Assembly (NCBI GenBank): GCA_910586895.1
Contig: CAJUIW010000011.1
Span: forward strand, 1 to 54,779
Direction: 5' to 3'
DNA length: 54,779 nt
From: an uncultured Muribaculaceae bacterium
Lineage (GTDB): Bacteria > Bacteroidota > Bacteroidia > Bacteroidales > Muribaculaceae
Shown here: positions 26,259 through 35,511 of the stretch, one piece after another
How the letters are laid out: the number at the start of each line of letters is the position of its first letter
Numbering within the stretch: the stretch's first letter is position 1
Notes under the pieces: generated by a model
Told to the model about the DNA's origin: nothing
Database searches by the model: none
Seen by the model: the letters and a program-made list of their open reading frames with translations, nothing else
Position numbers and translations under genes: made by a program

Positions 26259-26798
26259 ATGACTGATTTACATGACCTGCTGGTACGCCGGCACAGTATA
26301 CGGCGATATAAGCCCGAACCGCTTAAACCTGAAGAGGTAAAACTGATTCTTGAAGCCGCACTTCTGGCTCCTACATCAAAAAACACACGCTCATGGCAGT
26401 TCATAGCTGTTGATGACCGCAGCATGCTTGAGCGCCTCGGACAATGCAAACCTGCGGGTGCAATTCCTGTAGGGCGGTGTGCGCTGGCAGTTGTAGTGGC
26501 CGGCAATCCGGAGCTGTCCGACCCATGGGTTGAGGATGCTTCCATCGCCGCCGCTTATATGCAGCTTCAGGCCGAGGATCTGAATATCGGTTCATGCTGG
26601 ATTCAGGTACGTGGCCGTTTCACTGCCGATGATATCCCGTCGGAGGAATATGTGCAGGAACTCCTCGGTATGCCTGAGACACTGCCGGTGCTATGTATCA
26701 TGACATTCGGATATAAGGATGAGGAACGTCGCCCGGTCGACACCTCAAAACTGCATTGGGAACAGGTTCATATCGGCTCATGGCGTCCGGTGGAGTAA
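26259..26798 (+). CDS. Nitroreductase-family flavoprotein
   Basis: 179 residues. The FMN-binding start RRHSIRRYKPEPL is followed by APTSKNTRSWQFIAV and, further on, DASIAAAYMQLQAEDLNIGSCWIQ, given here as family-typical segments. The C-terminal FGYKDE matches the usual FMN-contacting FGYP-like end. Members are FMN-dependent NAD(P)H oxidoreductases acting on quinones, nitro compounds or other electron acceptors; the natural substrate cannot be told. The end overlaps the next coding sequence by 19 nt, so they are translated from one mRNA. Confidence 0.88.
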   Translation: MTDLHDLLVRRHSIRRYKPEPLKPEEVKLILEAALLAPTSKNTRSWQFIAVDDRSMLERLGQCKPAGAIPVGRCALAVVVAGNPELSDPWVEDASIAAAYMQLQAEDLNIGSCWIQVRGRFTADDIPSEEYVQELLGMPETLPVLCIMTFGYKDEERRPVDTSKLHWEQVHIGSWRPVE

Positions 26799-27589
26799 TC
26801 AAGGCCCCGTTGCGCACCGTGGTGTTCGGTGCCGGAAATGTGGCATCGCATCTTGTGCCGGCGTTGGAAGAATCCGGAGCTATAGAGGTCAGCGCGGTAT
26901 GGAGCCGCACAGAAGAGCATGCATCGGAGCTTGCCTCAAGGTTGAGAAGCGCTCTGCCGGTATGTTCCATTGATGCGGTGCCTGACGGGGCTGAGCTGTA
27001 TCTGGTGTCGGTAGCCGATGATATGGTGCGGCGTATCGCCGCTGAATATAACGGCGGACATGATGCCGTTTGGCTTCATACATCCGGGAGTGTGCCGGCC
27101 TCGGCGCTTGAACGCCTGACGGAGCATTACGGTGTGCTGTATCCTTTGCAGACATTCAGTCGTGGAACGGAGCTTGACCTGAAATGTGTGCCGTTCTTTA
27201 TAGAGGGTAGTGACGAATCCACATTATCGACAGCCCGATATCTGGCTGAAAAGGTGTCCACCAGAGTTTACGAAGCAGACAGTGACCTGCGCGCGCGTAT
27301 GCATGTGGCAGCGGTGTTCGGATGTAATTTCACAAATTTCATGTGGACAGTAGCTGATGGGTTGCTCCGCAGGAATGATGGGCTTGATATCACTGTCATA
27401 GAGCCTCTTCTTAAGGAGACGTTGCGCAAATGCATGGCTATCGGGCCGGGAAATGCGCAGACCGGACCGGCAATGCGTGGCGACCGTAATGTGATAGACA
27501 AGCATATATCGATGCTTGACCCTGAACTTGCCGATATGTATAAGTATTTGACTGAAAAAATAATATCTTATTACGATGAGCGGAATTAA
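26780..27589 (+). CDS. Rossmann-like / DUF2520 domain protein
   Basis: 269 residues from the ATG at 26780. An earlier in-frame ATG at 26756 is less likely because the Rossmann strand starts only after it. The N-terminal dinucleotide-binding fold is seen in TVVFGAGNVASHLVPALE, with GxGxxxxxL spacing, and VSAVWSRTEEHA. A helical DUF2520 region follows (about residues 130-260) with the conserved MHVAAVFGCNFTNFMW. The architecture resembles ketopantoate reductase and pyrroline-5-carboxylate reductase, so it is a putative NAD(P)-dependent oxidoreductase of unknown substrate. It overlaps the next gene by 14 nt. In Bacteroidetes this gene is often next to the KdsC-like one, as here. Confidence 0.85.
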   Translation: MASGGVIKAPLRTVVFGAGNVASHLVPALEESGAIEVSAVWSRTEEHASELASRLRSALPVCSIDAVPDGAELYLVSVADDMVRRIAAEYNGGHDAVWLHTSGSVPASALERLTEHYGVLYPLQTFSRGTELDLKCVPFFIEGSDESTLSTARYLAEKVSTRVYEADSDLRARMHVAAVFGCNFTNFMWTVADGLLRRNDGLDITVIEPLLKETLRKCMAIGPGNAQTGPAMRGDRNVIDKHISMLDPELADMYKYLTEKIISYYDERN

Positions 27590-28100
27590 CTATGATTTGA
27601 CTGCCATTCGCGGTGTGGTGTTTGATGTCGACGGAGTTCTGTCACCCTCCACCATACCTATGGGCGCTGACGGACAGCCTATGCGTATGGTGAATATAAA
27701 GGATGGCTATGCCCTGCAGCTTGCCGTTAAGTGCGGGCTGAAAATAGCTATAATCACCGGCGGCGATAGCGAGGCTGTGCGTGTGCGCTTCAATGGCCTC
27801 GGTATAACGGATGTGTATCTCAAGGCATCACGTAAGCTTGAGGTGTTGGGAGAGTGGATGCACCGCAATGGATTCAACTCCGTGGATGTTGCCTATGTGG
27901 GCGATGATATACCTGATTATGAGGCTATGCGTGCCGTAGGATTGTCCGTGGCGCCTGCTGATGCCGATGCCCTGATCCGCCGTACGGCAGTGTATGTATC
28001 GCCGGTTGAGGGTGGATATGGTGTAGGCCGTGATCTGCTTGAGCAGATTCTGAAAGCTCAGGGTAAGTGGACGCTTGATGAACGTGCATTCGGATGGTAA
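27576..28100 (+). CDS. HAD-superfamily phosphatase, KdsC type (Kdo-8-phosphate phosphatase)
   Basis: 174 residues, standard for the capless C0 HAD tetramers of the KdsC/YrbI family. Motif I is FDVDGVLS with Asp17 as nucleophile and Asp19. Motif II is ITGGDSE, the family Lys is in KASRKLE, and motif III is GDDIPDYEAM. The C-terminal GGYGVGRDLLEQIL matches the KdsC tail that closes the neighbouring active site. The expected reaction is removal of phosphate from 3-deoxy-D-manno-octulosonate 8-phosphate, giving Kdo for LPS inner core. Overlaps of 14 nt upstream and 7 nt downstream with its neighbours indicate tight coupling. Confidence 0.88.
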   Translation: MSGINYDLTAIRGVVFDVDGVLSPSTIPMGADGQPMRMVNIKDGYALQLAVKCGLKIAIITGGDSEAVRVRFNGLGITDVYLKASRKLEVLGEWMHRNGFNSVDVAYVGDDIPDYEAMRAVGLSVAPADADALIRRTAVYVSPVEGGYGVGRDLLEQILKAQGKWTLDERAFGW

Positions 28101-28693
28101 CCTCTGAATTATCCGCCCGTCTTTCCGGACGGCGGCTTGTGCTGGCAAGCGGTTCGCCCCGCCGACGTGAATTGCTTGCAATGCTCGGCGTTGACTTTAG
28201 CGTGGAGCTGCCTAGGGAGTGCGATGAAAGCTATCCTTCGACAATGCCGGCTGAAGAGGTCCCGGAATTTCTTGCAAGAAAGAAAGCCGAGGCTTTTGCA
28301 TCGTCTGCTTCCGGAGAGTACTTGGCTGTGACGTCAGATACGGTGGTAATCCTTGATGGCAAAGTGTTGGGGAAACCGATGGACGAAGCCGATGCCGTGC
28401 ATATGCTGAAAAATCTGTCTGGACGGGTACACCGTGTGGTGACAGGAGTGGCGCTGACTGATGGTGTAAGGACTGTCAGCTCACGGGCTGTGACTGAAGT
28501 GGAGTTTGCCGTGTTGACTGACGGTGAGATCGCATACTATGTCGACCGGTACCGTCCGCTTGACAAAGCCGGAGCCTACGGTATTCAGGAATGGATAGGG
28601 TGTATAGGAGTCAAGCGTATTGAAGGGTCATTCTATAATGTAATGGGGCTTCCGCTACATATAATCTATAATATGCTGCTCAATTGGGGGTAA
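28094..28693 (+). CDS. maf: Maf family nucleoside triphosphate pyrophosphatase
   Basis: 199 residues. It begins with the Maf signature LASGSPRRRELL, followed by ARKKAEAFA, TSDTVVILDGKVLGKP and DKAGAYGIQEWIG. The SGSPRR start and TSDTVV motif fit the dTTP/UTP pyrophosphatase subgroup (YhdE-like), which hydrolyses non-canonical or excess pyrimidine triphosphates and is linked to septum inhibition in Bacillus. Its last 14 nt overlap the 3' end of the convergent gene on the other strand. Confidence 0.93.
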   Translation: MVTSELSARLSGRRLVLASGSPRRRELLAMLGVDFSVELPRECDESYPSTMPAEEVPEFLARKKAEAFASSASGEYLAVTSDTVVILDGKVLGKPMDEADAVHMLKNLSGRVHRVVTGVALTDGVRTVSSRAVTEVEFAVLTDGEIAYYVDRYRPLDKAGAYGIQEWIGCIGVKRIEGSFYNVMGLPLHIIYNMLLNWG

Positions 28694-29732
28694 ACGCCAC
28701 GGTAAGCCCGACCCCTGTAGGTGACAGATTGATATCCGCGCCTCCGGTCATGCGCGGCGATGTGTAGATCACTCCTTTCCCTGCATGTGGATACAGGCGG
28801 TCGGCTATGAACATGGCTGCAACTCCCATTGTCATGCGCAGGTTTATCTCCATGCAGGGGTTCAAACCTTTGGAATGAAGCAGCATATCTACACCAAGCC
28901 ATCCGTTGTATTTCCCACTAAATAGCCGTGTCAATATCGGCTCCATATTACGGGCGGTGGATGTTATTTCATCGCCGGCCTCTGATATGATGTATGACTG
29001 GGGGGCCGCTATATTTCCGGCATATTTTCCATCGGCCGATGATATCGTTTTTGAAAATCCTTGCAGCTGTACCCCGGTGGCAGAGCTCAGGTACAAGGCT
29101 CCATATTCGGCCCGTGGAGTGTATTGAGGTTCAATCATGACAGAGCCCTGACGGCGAATCATCCCTGATATGCGCCTGTGGAGTTCCTGCGGAGGTATAC
29201 GGGAGGAAAACATCACGCCACGGCCGCTACATGACCATGGAAGTTTAATCACGGCATTGCCCGCTTGGTGGATAAGCGATATGGCTTCCTCCGCGGTATC
29301 GGCCCGATGTGGTATTAGTCCTTCGGGAGTCCCCAATTGCCGGTGGACTTCAGCTGTCAGTTCCCTATGGCTCAGGCTCCGCATGGTGTCCAGTTCTTTG
29401 TCCGACGGGAGAATAGCGGCTTCAATGCCAGCGGATGCAAATACGCTGCGTGTGGCTCTGCTCCAGCCCCAAGGCGAAGGCCGGAGTCCGGCAGTGTGCA
29501 TGGAATCTGAGAATATGGAGCCGTTGAGATTGAAGCGCCGGCATATCTGTCCGGCAGCCGTAGCCATTTCTGGACGCGCAAAGACATAGTCGTCCGGCTT
29601 AGCCCACCAGAGGGGTAGTAGAGCGCCGCCATCGGCCATGGCTACAGCTCCCGCCGGAGGGGTGAATCGGGCTACATTGGCCGCCAAAGCCAGGTCGTTC
29701 CACGGATTGTAATATAGAAGTCGTCCGTTCAT
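28680..29732 (-). CDS. ATP-grasp-like protein of unknown function
   Basis: 350 residues, cytoplasmic (no signal). It begins MNGRLLYYNPWNDLALA. ATP-grasp features are visible. Lys163 in AVIKLPWSCSGRGV is the strand-lysine plus Gly-rich loop that holds ATP. Asp282 is in GWLGVDMLL, and Glu295 and Asn297 in CMEINLRMTMG are the usual magnesium ligands. An N-terminal pre-ATP domain covers about residues 1-120. ATP-grasp enzymes ligate a carboxylate to an amine or thiol through an acyl phosphate, but nothing here names the substrates. It is convergent with maf and divergent from porT. I would call it a conserved Bacteroidetes orphan ligase; the fold assignment is by motif only. Confidence 0.65.
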   Translation of the reverse strand: MNGRLLYYNPWNDLALAANVARFTPPAGAVAMADGGALLPLWWAKPDDYVFARPEMATAAGQICRRFNLNGSIFSDSMHTAGLRPSPWGWSRATRSVFASAGIEAAILPSDKELDTMRSLSHRELTAEVHRQLGTPEGLIPHRADTAEEAISLIHQAGNAVIKLPWSCSGRGVMFSSRIPPQELHRRISGMIRRQGSVMIEPQYTPRAEYGALYLSSATGVQLQGFSKTISSADGKYAGNIAAPQSYIISEAGDEITSTARNMEPILTRLFSGKYNGWLGVDMLLHSKGLNPCMEINLRMTMGVAAMFIADRLYPHAGKGVIYTSPRMTGGADINLSPTGVGLTVAFTPN

Positions 29733-29760
29733 AAGGGTTGTTCATTATCTATCCGGAGTG

Positions 29761-29790
29761 CAAAGATACTAAATGATGTCACTAAGCAAT
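29761..29790 (-). promoter_or_regulatory. Promoter of the ATP-grasp-like gene
   Basis: On the - strand ATTG (29790-29787), 18 nt, then TAtcTTTG (29768-29761). The -7 box is a full match and lies 28 nt before the ATG. Confidence 0.55.
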
Positions 29791-29819
29791 AATAGTGTAA
29801 AAGATTCGTTTTATATCTG

Positions 29820-30545
29820 ATGAAACTGTTCGTAAGAGTAATAGCAATTGTACTTGTAGCCGCGGCCTCACTGCCCGTGGCGGTATCAGGCCGTGAATTC
29901 AACGACCGCTTGCTCAACCGCCCGTATAGCGATCTGCGCCGGTGGCATCTCGGCTTTTCAGTCGGGGTGCAGACTCAGGATGTGCGGTTTACGCATAATG
30001 GTTTCGTTACAGAGTCAGGTGAACAATGGTTCATGGAGCAGCCATCGTTCTCTCCCGGATTCAGTGTCAGCGGATTGCTGTCAGTGAGGCTGAATGACTA
30101 TTTCAGTGTCAGGTTCACGCCGGGCATGATGTTTGGCAACCGCGATATACGGCTCCATGATGTGAAGAGCGGCGCTGTTGAGCGTCAGAATATCAAGTCG
30201 GCCTATGTGGTGACCCCGATAGAGCTCAAGTTTGCAGCACAGAGGTTCCGCAATCTCCGCCCTTATCTGGTGGGGGGCCTTATGCCGGCATTCGATGTGT
30301 CGAAAAGACGCAATGACTTGTTGAAGTTCAAGGCCACGGATATGTTTCTGACCGTAGGGTTCGGATGTGATTTCTACCTGCCCTTCTTCAAGCTGATACC
30401 TGAACTGAAGTTCTGCTTCGGACTTACTGATGTCCTGGACCATAATCGTCCCGATCTGGCTGATGAACCTGATAAAATGAAGTACACGCAGTCACTTACC
30501 AAGGCTGTGTCGCAGATGGTGGTTCTTACCTTTTATTTCGAATGA
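29820..30545 (+). CDS. porT: T9SS-associated outer-membrane protein PorT
   Basis: 241 residues with signal peptide MKLFVRVIAIVLVAAASLPVAVSG. The mature part shows alternating hydrophobic strands of an 8-stranded barrel: WHLGFSVGVQTQDVRF, FSVRFTPGMMFG, VVTPIELKFAA, and a C-terminal LTFYFE ending in an aromatic. The pattern fits PorT, an outer-membrane protein needed for T9SS in Porphyromonas. The assignment gains weight because the next five genes are porP and porKLMN. Stop and next start overlap as ATGA. No clear promoter box precedes it; transcription may start in 29733-29819. Confidence 0.85.
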   Translation: MKLFVRVIAIVLVAAASLPVAVSGREFNDRLLNRPYSDLRRWHLGFSVGVQTQDVRFTHNGFVTESGEQWFMEQPSFSPGFSVSGLLSVRLNDYFSVRFTPGMMFGNRDIRLHDVKSGAVERQNIKSAYVVTPIELKFAAQRFRNLRPYLVGGLMPAFDVSKRRNDLLKFKATDMFLTVGFGCDFYLPFFKLIPELKFCFGLTDVLDHNRPDLADEPDKMKYTQSLTKAVSQMVVLTFYFE

Positions 30546-31531
30546 AGCGATTCCTTAAATATATTGCCGTTATGGCACTGGGTATTACCTCGCTCACTAT
30601 ACGTGCGCAGACTGACGTGCAGATGAGTCAATACTTCGAGGTGCCTTCATATTTCAATCCTGCAGCCACAGGGCTTGAGGACCGCCTGCGCATACATGCC
30701 GGAAGCCGTCTGCAGTGGATAGGGATTGACAATGCCCCAAAGCTGTTTATGGCCACCGCCGATATGCCGGTGAAGTTGTTCGGCAAGCGTCTGGGTGTCG
30801 GCCTCACGGCACGACAGTCAAGCGAGGGTCTTTTCCGCAATCTGACAATCGGGGCACAGGCCTCCTATAAGGTCCGCCTTTTCAAAGGTGAACTCGGTGT
30901 AGGCATACAGTTGGGATATACCAACGAGGTATTCAAGGGGAGCAAAGTGTTTCTGCCTGACGATGATGACTATCACGAGGGGGATGACGATGCCATACCT
31001 ACAACGGATGTCAGCGGCGGCGCGTTGGATATGGGGGCCGGTCTGTGGTACACCCACCGATGGTTCTATGTAGGTATCGGAGGACAGCATCTCAATGCTC
31101 CGACAATAAAATTCGGCGACGACCTGCAGACGTCCGAAGGTACCGATTCGGAAAAAAGATATGAATTTCAGGTGCGCCGGACACTCTATTTTACTGCCGG
31201 TAGCAATATCCCGATAAAAAACACGTTATTTGAAGTGATGCCGTCCATGATGTTCAAGACTGACCTTGACTTCTGGAGGGCCGAACTTACAGGACGTATC
31301 CGTTATAAGAAATTCCTCACGGCCGGTATCGGCTACAGGCATGATGATGCTGTGGTAGCTATACTCGGTGCTGAATTCAAGGGATTTTACATAGGCTACA
31401 GTTATGACTATCCGATATCAGCCATCAACAAGGCGAGCAGCGGAAGCCATGAGATAACCGCCGGATATAGCCTGAAGCTTGACTTTTCGGAAAAGAATAA
31501 AAACAAACATAAGAGCATACGTATAATGTAA
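30542..31531 (+). CDS. porP: T9SS outer-membrane protein PorP/SprF family
   Basis: 329 residues. Signal peptide MKRFLKYIAVMALGITSLTIRA is followed by the PorP/SprF signature QTDVQMSQYFEVPSYFNPAATG. Beta-barrel strands follow, such as RLGVGLTARQSSEG, GVGIQLGYTNEVF and FYIGYSYDYPIS. The family member in the porKLMN locus is thought to sit in the outer membrane and connect with the PorKN ring. Two bases separate it from porK. Confidence 0.92.
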   Translation: MKRFLKYIAVMALGITSLTIRAQTDVQMSQYFEVPSYFNPAATGLEDRLRIHAGSRLQWIGIDNAPKLFMATADMPVKLFGKRLGVGLTARQSSEGLFRNLTIGAQASYKVRLFKGELGVGIQLGYTNEVFKGSKVFLPDDDDYHEGDDDAIPTTDVSGGALDMGAGLWYTHRWFYVGIGGQHLNAPTIKFGDDLQTSEGTDSEKRYEFQVRRTLYFTAGSNIPIKNTLFEVMPSMMFKTDLDFWRAELTGRIRYKKFLTAGIGYRHDDAVVAILGAEFKGFYIGYSYDYPISAINKASSGSHEITAGYSLKLDFSEKNKNKHKSIRIM

Positions 31532-31532
31532 T

Positions 31533-32972
31533 ATGAAAAAACTGACCGCTTATATTATCACTATATTGACATTCAGTCTTATGGCTGCATGTGCGGCCGG
31601 TCCGCGCACCGCTTCAGGCGGTGAAGTCACCGGAGTCGGCGGTTCATCCTGGACAGAGCCTACTCCGTATGGTATGGTTCTCGTCAGCCGTGGCTCGATG
31701 AAAGTGGGCCCGCAGGAATCTGACAGCTTGTGGGGTGTCCGTGCTGATGCGCGCGGCATGTCAGTCGATGCGTTCTGGATGGACGAAACTGAAATTACCA
31801 ACTCAAAATACAAGCAGTTCGTATTCTGGGTGCGTGACTCTATAATCCGTGAGCGTCTGGCCGACCCTGCCTATGGTGGCAACGAGGAATTCAAAATCGA
31901 GGAGGACCGTGAGGGCAATCCTATTACTCCGCGTCTTAACTGGAGCAAGCCTATTCCATGGCGTAATGCCAATGAAGATGAAGCGCGTGCCATAGAGAGC
32001 ATGTACCGCACCAATCCGATCACGGGTGTGCGTGAACTCGATCCTGAGCAGCTCAACTATCGCTACGAGATATACAATCATACCGAGGCTGCGAAGCGCA
32101 AGCATCGTCTGAATCCTGCACGTAGGGAATACAATACTGATAAGCCTGTACCTACTGATATACCAATCATATCAAAAGATACCGCTTTTATCAATGACAA
32201 TGGTGAGATAATCCGCGAAACAGTAACCCGCGGACTTACCGGCGACTATGATTTCCTTAACACTTACATTGTAAATGTCTATCCCGATACCACCGCATGG
32301 ATAAACGATTTTGACAATGCTTACAACGAGCCTTACGTGCGTATGTATTTCGCACATGGCGGATATAATGATTACCCTGTGGTAGGTGTCAGCTGGGAGC
32401 AGGCTAATGCTTTCTGCAACTGGCGCACCGATTTCCTGCGTCGCGCACTCGGACGTGAAGGTGTGTATATCGAACCTTATCGTCTGCCCACAGAGGCCGA
32501 ATGGGAGTTTGCCGCACGTGCCGGTGTGAGTGAGAACAAGTATCCGTGGGAAGGTGATCTTCCTCTCACTGAGGAGAAAGGGTGCTTCTATGCCAACTTC
32601 AAACCGCAGGAAGGAAATTATGTGCAGGACGGACATCTGATAACATCGCGCGTAGGTACGTATGCGCCCAATGATTTCGGGCTGTATGACATGGCCGGCA
32701 ACGTGAGCGAATGGACATCAACCGCTTATACCGAAAGTGTGAGCAAGCTGAAAAACGATATGAATCCAGAATATCGCTACGATGCAGCGAAGGAGGACCC
32801 CTACAAGATGAAGCGTAAGATAGTGCGCGGCGGATCATGGAAGGATGTGGCGCACAATATCCGCTCCGATATCCGCATGTGGGAGTATCAGAATGAACAG
32901 CGCTCATACATCGGATTCCGCTGTGTGCGTTCGCAGATAGGATTTGCCAAAGGGCAGAAAGTCAAGAAATAA
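31533..32972 (+). CDS. gldK: T9SS ring lipoprotein PorK/GldK
   Basis: 479 residues. A lipoprotein signal, MKKLTAYIITILTFSLMAAC, has Cys20 as the lipidated residue. The body is a formylglycine-generating-enzyme-like (SUMF1) domain: FWMDETEITNSKYKQF, then YPVVGVSWEQANAFCNWR, LPTEAEWEFAARAG, DMAGNVSEWTS and VRGGSWKD. PorK and PorN form a large ring on the periplasmic face of the outer membrane. The fold is structural here and not a sulfatase activator. It is followed by porL after 33 nt. Confidence 0.96.
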   Translation: MKKLTAYIITILTFSLMAACAAGPRTASGGEVTGVGGSSWTEPTPYGMVLVSRGSMKVGPQESDSLWGVRADARGMSVDAFWMDETEITNSKYKQFVFWVRDSIIRERLADPAYGGNEEFKIEEDREGNPITPRLNWSKPIPWRNANEDEARAIESMYRTNPITGVRELDPEQLNYRYEIYNHTEAAKRKHRLNPARREYNTDKPVPTDIPIISKDTAFINDNGEIIRETVTRGLTGDYDFLNTYIVNVYPDTTAWINDFDNAYNEPYVRMYFAHGGYNDYPVVGVSWEQANAFCNWRTDFLRRALGREGVYIEPYRLPTEAEWEFAARAGVSENKYPWEGDLPLTEEKGCFYANFKPQEGNYVQDGHLITSRVGTYAPNDFGLYDMAGNVSEWTSTAYTESVSKLKNDMNPEYRYDAAKEDPYKMKRKIVRGGSWKDVAHNIRSDIRMWEYQNEQRSYIGFRCVRSQIGFAKGQKVKK

Positions 32973-33005
32973 TCAGAATTCATCATTCCAACCAATCATT
33001 ACGCA

Positions 33006-33953
33006 ATGGGTAAAATCAAACGATATAAAAACAGCATTGAACGCTTTCTCTCAGGAGAGAGCGGACAGCGTTTCTTCAACTTTGCCTATAGTATAGGCGC
33101 CGCCATCGTGATATGGGGTGCGCTGTTCAAGATTCTTCATCTTCCCGGAGGTAACATGCTCCTCTGCATAGGTATGGGCACTGAGGTCATGATGTTTATT
33201 CTTACGGCCTTTGACCGCCCCGGCCGTGATTATCACTGGGAAGAGGTGTTCCCCGTGCTTAGCACAAAGGATCCCGACGACCGTCCTGATTTCAGTAATG
33301 GTGGTATGGGGGCAGTGCAATCCGGTGTTGCCGCACAGGGTGGTGTGACCGGTCCGGTGGTGTCAGGCGGAGTGCTGAGCGAAGAGGACAGCCGCATGCT
33401 CAGCGAGAGCATAGCACGGATGGCCGCTGCGGGCGACCAGTTGTCGCAGATAGCGGAAATGACCACCGTGACCCAGCGCTATCTGACACAGATGGCTTCC
33501 ATAGCTGAAGAGATGCGCCATCTGAAAGATACAACTGAGGCTCTTAACCGTGTGAGCGTAGTTCTGCTGGACAGCTATAAGGCGATAACAGAGAATTCAG
33601 AGAATATCACTGCCAGTTCCACCGGCTATGTGGAGCAGATGCAGAGCCTCAACCGCAATGTGAGCGGCCTCAATACCATATACGAGATTCAGCTTAAGAG
33701 CGTGTCGAGCCAGCTTGATGCCATTGACCGTGTGAACCGCGGTATAAAGGATATAAGCCGGATGTATGAAGAGACTTCTGGCAAGAGCGAGCTTTACTGT
33801 CAGGAAACCGAGCGTATGGCCGAGAACATGCGCAAGCTCAATCAGGTGTATGAACAGATGCTTCAGGCCATGACTGTGAATATGTATCGCCCTATGGGTG
33901 CTTCTCAGAGCCAGCCGGCCGCACAGGCTCAGCAGGATGAATCAGTGCATTGA
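33006..33953 (+). CDS. gldL: T9SS motor protein PorL/GldL
   Basis: 315 residues. Two transmembrane helices lie near the N-terminus, FAYSIGAAIVIWGALFKILH and NMLLCIGMGTEVMMFILTAF. Glu60 in the second is the membrane-embedded acidic residue expected to take part in proton flow. The remainder is cytoplasmic and helical, with many heptad-like Met/Leu/Gln segments (about residues 130-290), ending in a Gln/Ala-rich tail. GldL5-GldM2 is the proton-driven motor that powers T9SS export and, in gliding species, motility. Six bases separate it from porM. Confidence 0.95.
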   Translation: MGKIKRYKNSIERFLSGESGQRFFNFAYSIGAAIVIWGALFKILHLPGGNMLLCIGMGTEVMMFILTAFDRPGRDYHWEEVFPVLSTKDPDDRPDFSNGGMGAVQSGVAAQGGVTGPVVSGGVLSEEDSRMLSESIARMAAAGDQLSQIAEMTTVTQRYLTQMASIAEEMRHLKDTTEALNRVSVVLLDSYKAITENSENITASSTGYVEQMQSLNRNVSGLNTIYEIQLKSVSSQLDAIDRVNRGIKDISRMYEETSGKSELYCQETERMAENMRKLNQVYEQMLQAMTVNMYRPMGASQSQPAAQAQQDESVH

Positions 33954-33959
33954 TTAGAT

Positions 33960-35504
33960 ATGGGACAAGCTGATAAACGAACATCGCCACGTCAGCGCAT
34001 GATTAACCTCATGTATATCGTGCTGACGGCCATGCTTGCGCTGAATGTATCAAGCGATGTGCTTGATGCTTTTACGCAGGTACATGACGGATTGGCGCGT
34101 ACCAACAGCCATGTGAGCCGGCGCAATGATGCGATTTTTGCCGAACTGCAGGCTGTCAATGAACAGAATCCGGCCAAAGGGAAAGTATGGTACGATAAGG
34201 CGGTTATGGTACGTACTGAAGCCGCAAAGCTGAATGGAGTGATTGACTCACTTAAACTTATCATTGCGCGTGAGGCTGATGGCGCGGATGCCGACCCTGC
34301 CGATATACAGAACCGTGAGGATCTGGAGAGCGCTGCTGTGGTTATGCTTAATCCGGTGACACGCCGCGGGTTCAAACTGCGTGGAGAGATTGACCGTTAC
34401 CGTTCATATATCAGCAATATCGTTACTGACAGCGTGAAGCGGTCATCCATAGAGGCGGCATTGTCAACCGAACCGTTTCGGCGCAAGGAGATTGCCACGC
34501 CTCAGCAATGGGAGGAATCGAAATTTGAAAATCAGCCTGTTGTAGCGGCCATAACCCTGCTTACCAAGCTGCAGAACGATGTTAAATATGCCGAGGGTGA
34601 AGCTCTGTCGACACTTTTGGCTCAGGTTGATGCCGGTGACATTCATGTCAACCAGCTGTCGGCTTTCGTGATTCCGGAGTCGCGCATAGTGATGCGCGGT
34701 TCAAGATACAGCGCTGATATAGTGATGGCTGCTATTGATACGACTTCGCGCCCGCGTGTATTTATAGGTGGACGGGAGATTCCCGGAGGGAAGTATCAGG
34801 CAGGTACAGGCGCCACCGGTTCGTTCAGCTTCAGCGGATATATAGAGATGCCCCATGCCGATGGTACTACATCGCGTCATAATTTCACCTCGGACTATAC
34901 GGTACTTGAGCCGAGCGCTACGGTATCGGCCACGATGATGAATGTAATGTATGCCGGCATCAACAATCCCGTGAGTATCTCTGTCCCTGGTATACCTATG
35001 AGTCAGGTAAACGCCTCGATGACCAACGGTACGCTCACCCGTCAGGGCGATGCGTGGGTGGCCCGTCCTGCAGCAGTAGGTACGGATGCGGTGATAACCG
35101 TTACTGCAAATATTGACGGACGACAGCAGACCATGAACACTACCTCTTTCCGTGTCCGCAAGTTGCCTGACCCCACCGCATATATTTCCATAGGCTCCGA
35201 CCGCTATAAAGGTGGCCGCCCCATAGCCAAGGCTTCTCTGTTAGGCGCCAAAGGCTTGAATGCGGCTATTGACGATGATATGCTCAATATTGAATTTACG
35301 GTGTTGAGTTTTGAAACCGTATTTTTTGATCAGCTCGGCAATGCCATCCCGGAAGTGTCGGCCGGAAGCCACTTTTCACAGCGTCAGCTTGACCAGATGC
35401 GCCGTCTGTCACGTGGGAAGCGCTTCTACATATCACGTATAAAAGCCAAAGGCCCCGATGGCGTGGAACGCACGCTGAGTCCGGTGGAAGTAATAGTAAA
35501 CTGA
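33960..35504 (+). CDS. gldM: T9SS motor protein PorM/GldM
   Basis: 514 residues. A single transmembrane helix lies near the start, RQRMINLMYIVLTAMLALNV, followed by a long periplasmic region. The first part is helical (about residues 45-220) and the rest is built of Ig-like beta domains, with the last carrying LPDPTAYIS and ending VERTLSPVEVIVN. It is the partner of PorL: the helix threads the PorL pentamer, and the periplasmic shaft reaches the PorKN ring and transmits motor energy. porN starts 7 nt later. Confidence 0.96.
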   Translation: MGQADKRTSPRQRMINLMYIVLTAMLALNVSSDVLDAFTQVHDGLARTNSHVSRRNDAIFAELQAVNEQNPAKGKVWYDKAVMVRTEAAKLNGVIDSLKLIIAREADGADADPADIQNREDLESAAVVMLNPVTRRGFKLRGEIDRYRSYISNIVTDSVKRSSIEAALSTEPFRRKEIATPQQWEESKFENQPVVAAITLLTKLQNDVKYAEGEALSTLLAQVDAGDIHVNQLSAFVIPESRIVMRGSRYSADIVMAAIDTTSRPRVFIGGREIPGGKYQAGTGATGSFSFSGYIEMPHADGTTSRHNFTSDYTVLEPSATVSATMMNVMYAGINNPVSISVPGIPMSQVNASMTNGTLTRQGDAWVARPAAVGTDAVITVTANIDGRQQTMNTTSFRVRKLPDPTAYISIGSDRYKGGRPIAKASLLGAKGLNAAIDDDMLNIEFTVLSFETVFFDQLGNAIPEVSAGSHFSQRQLDQMRRLSRGKRFYISRIKAKGPDGVERTLSPVEVIVN

Positions 35505-35511
35505 TACGATT

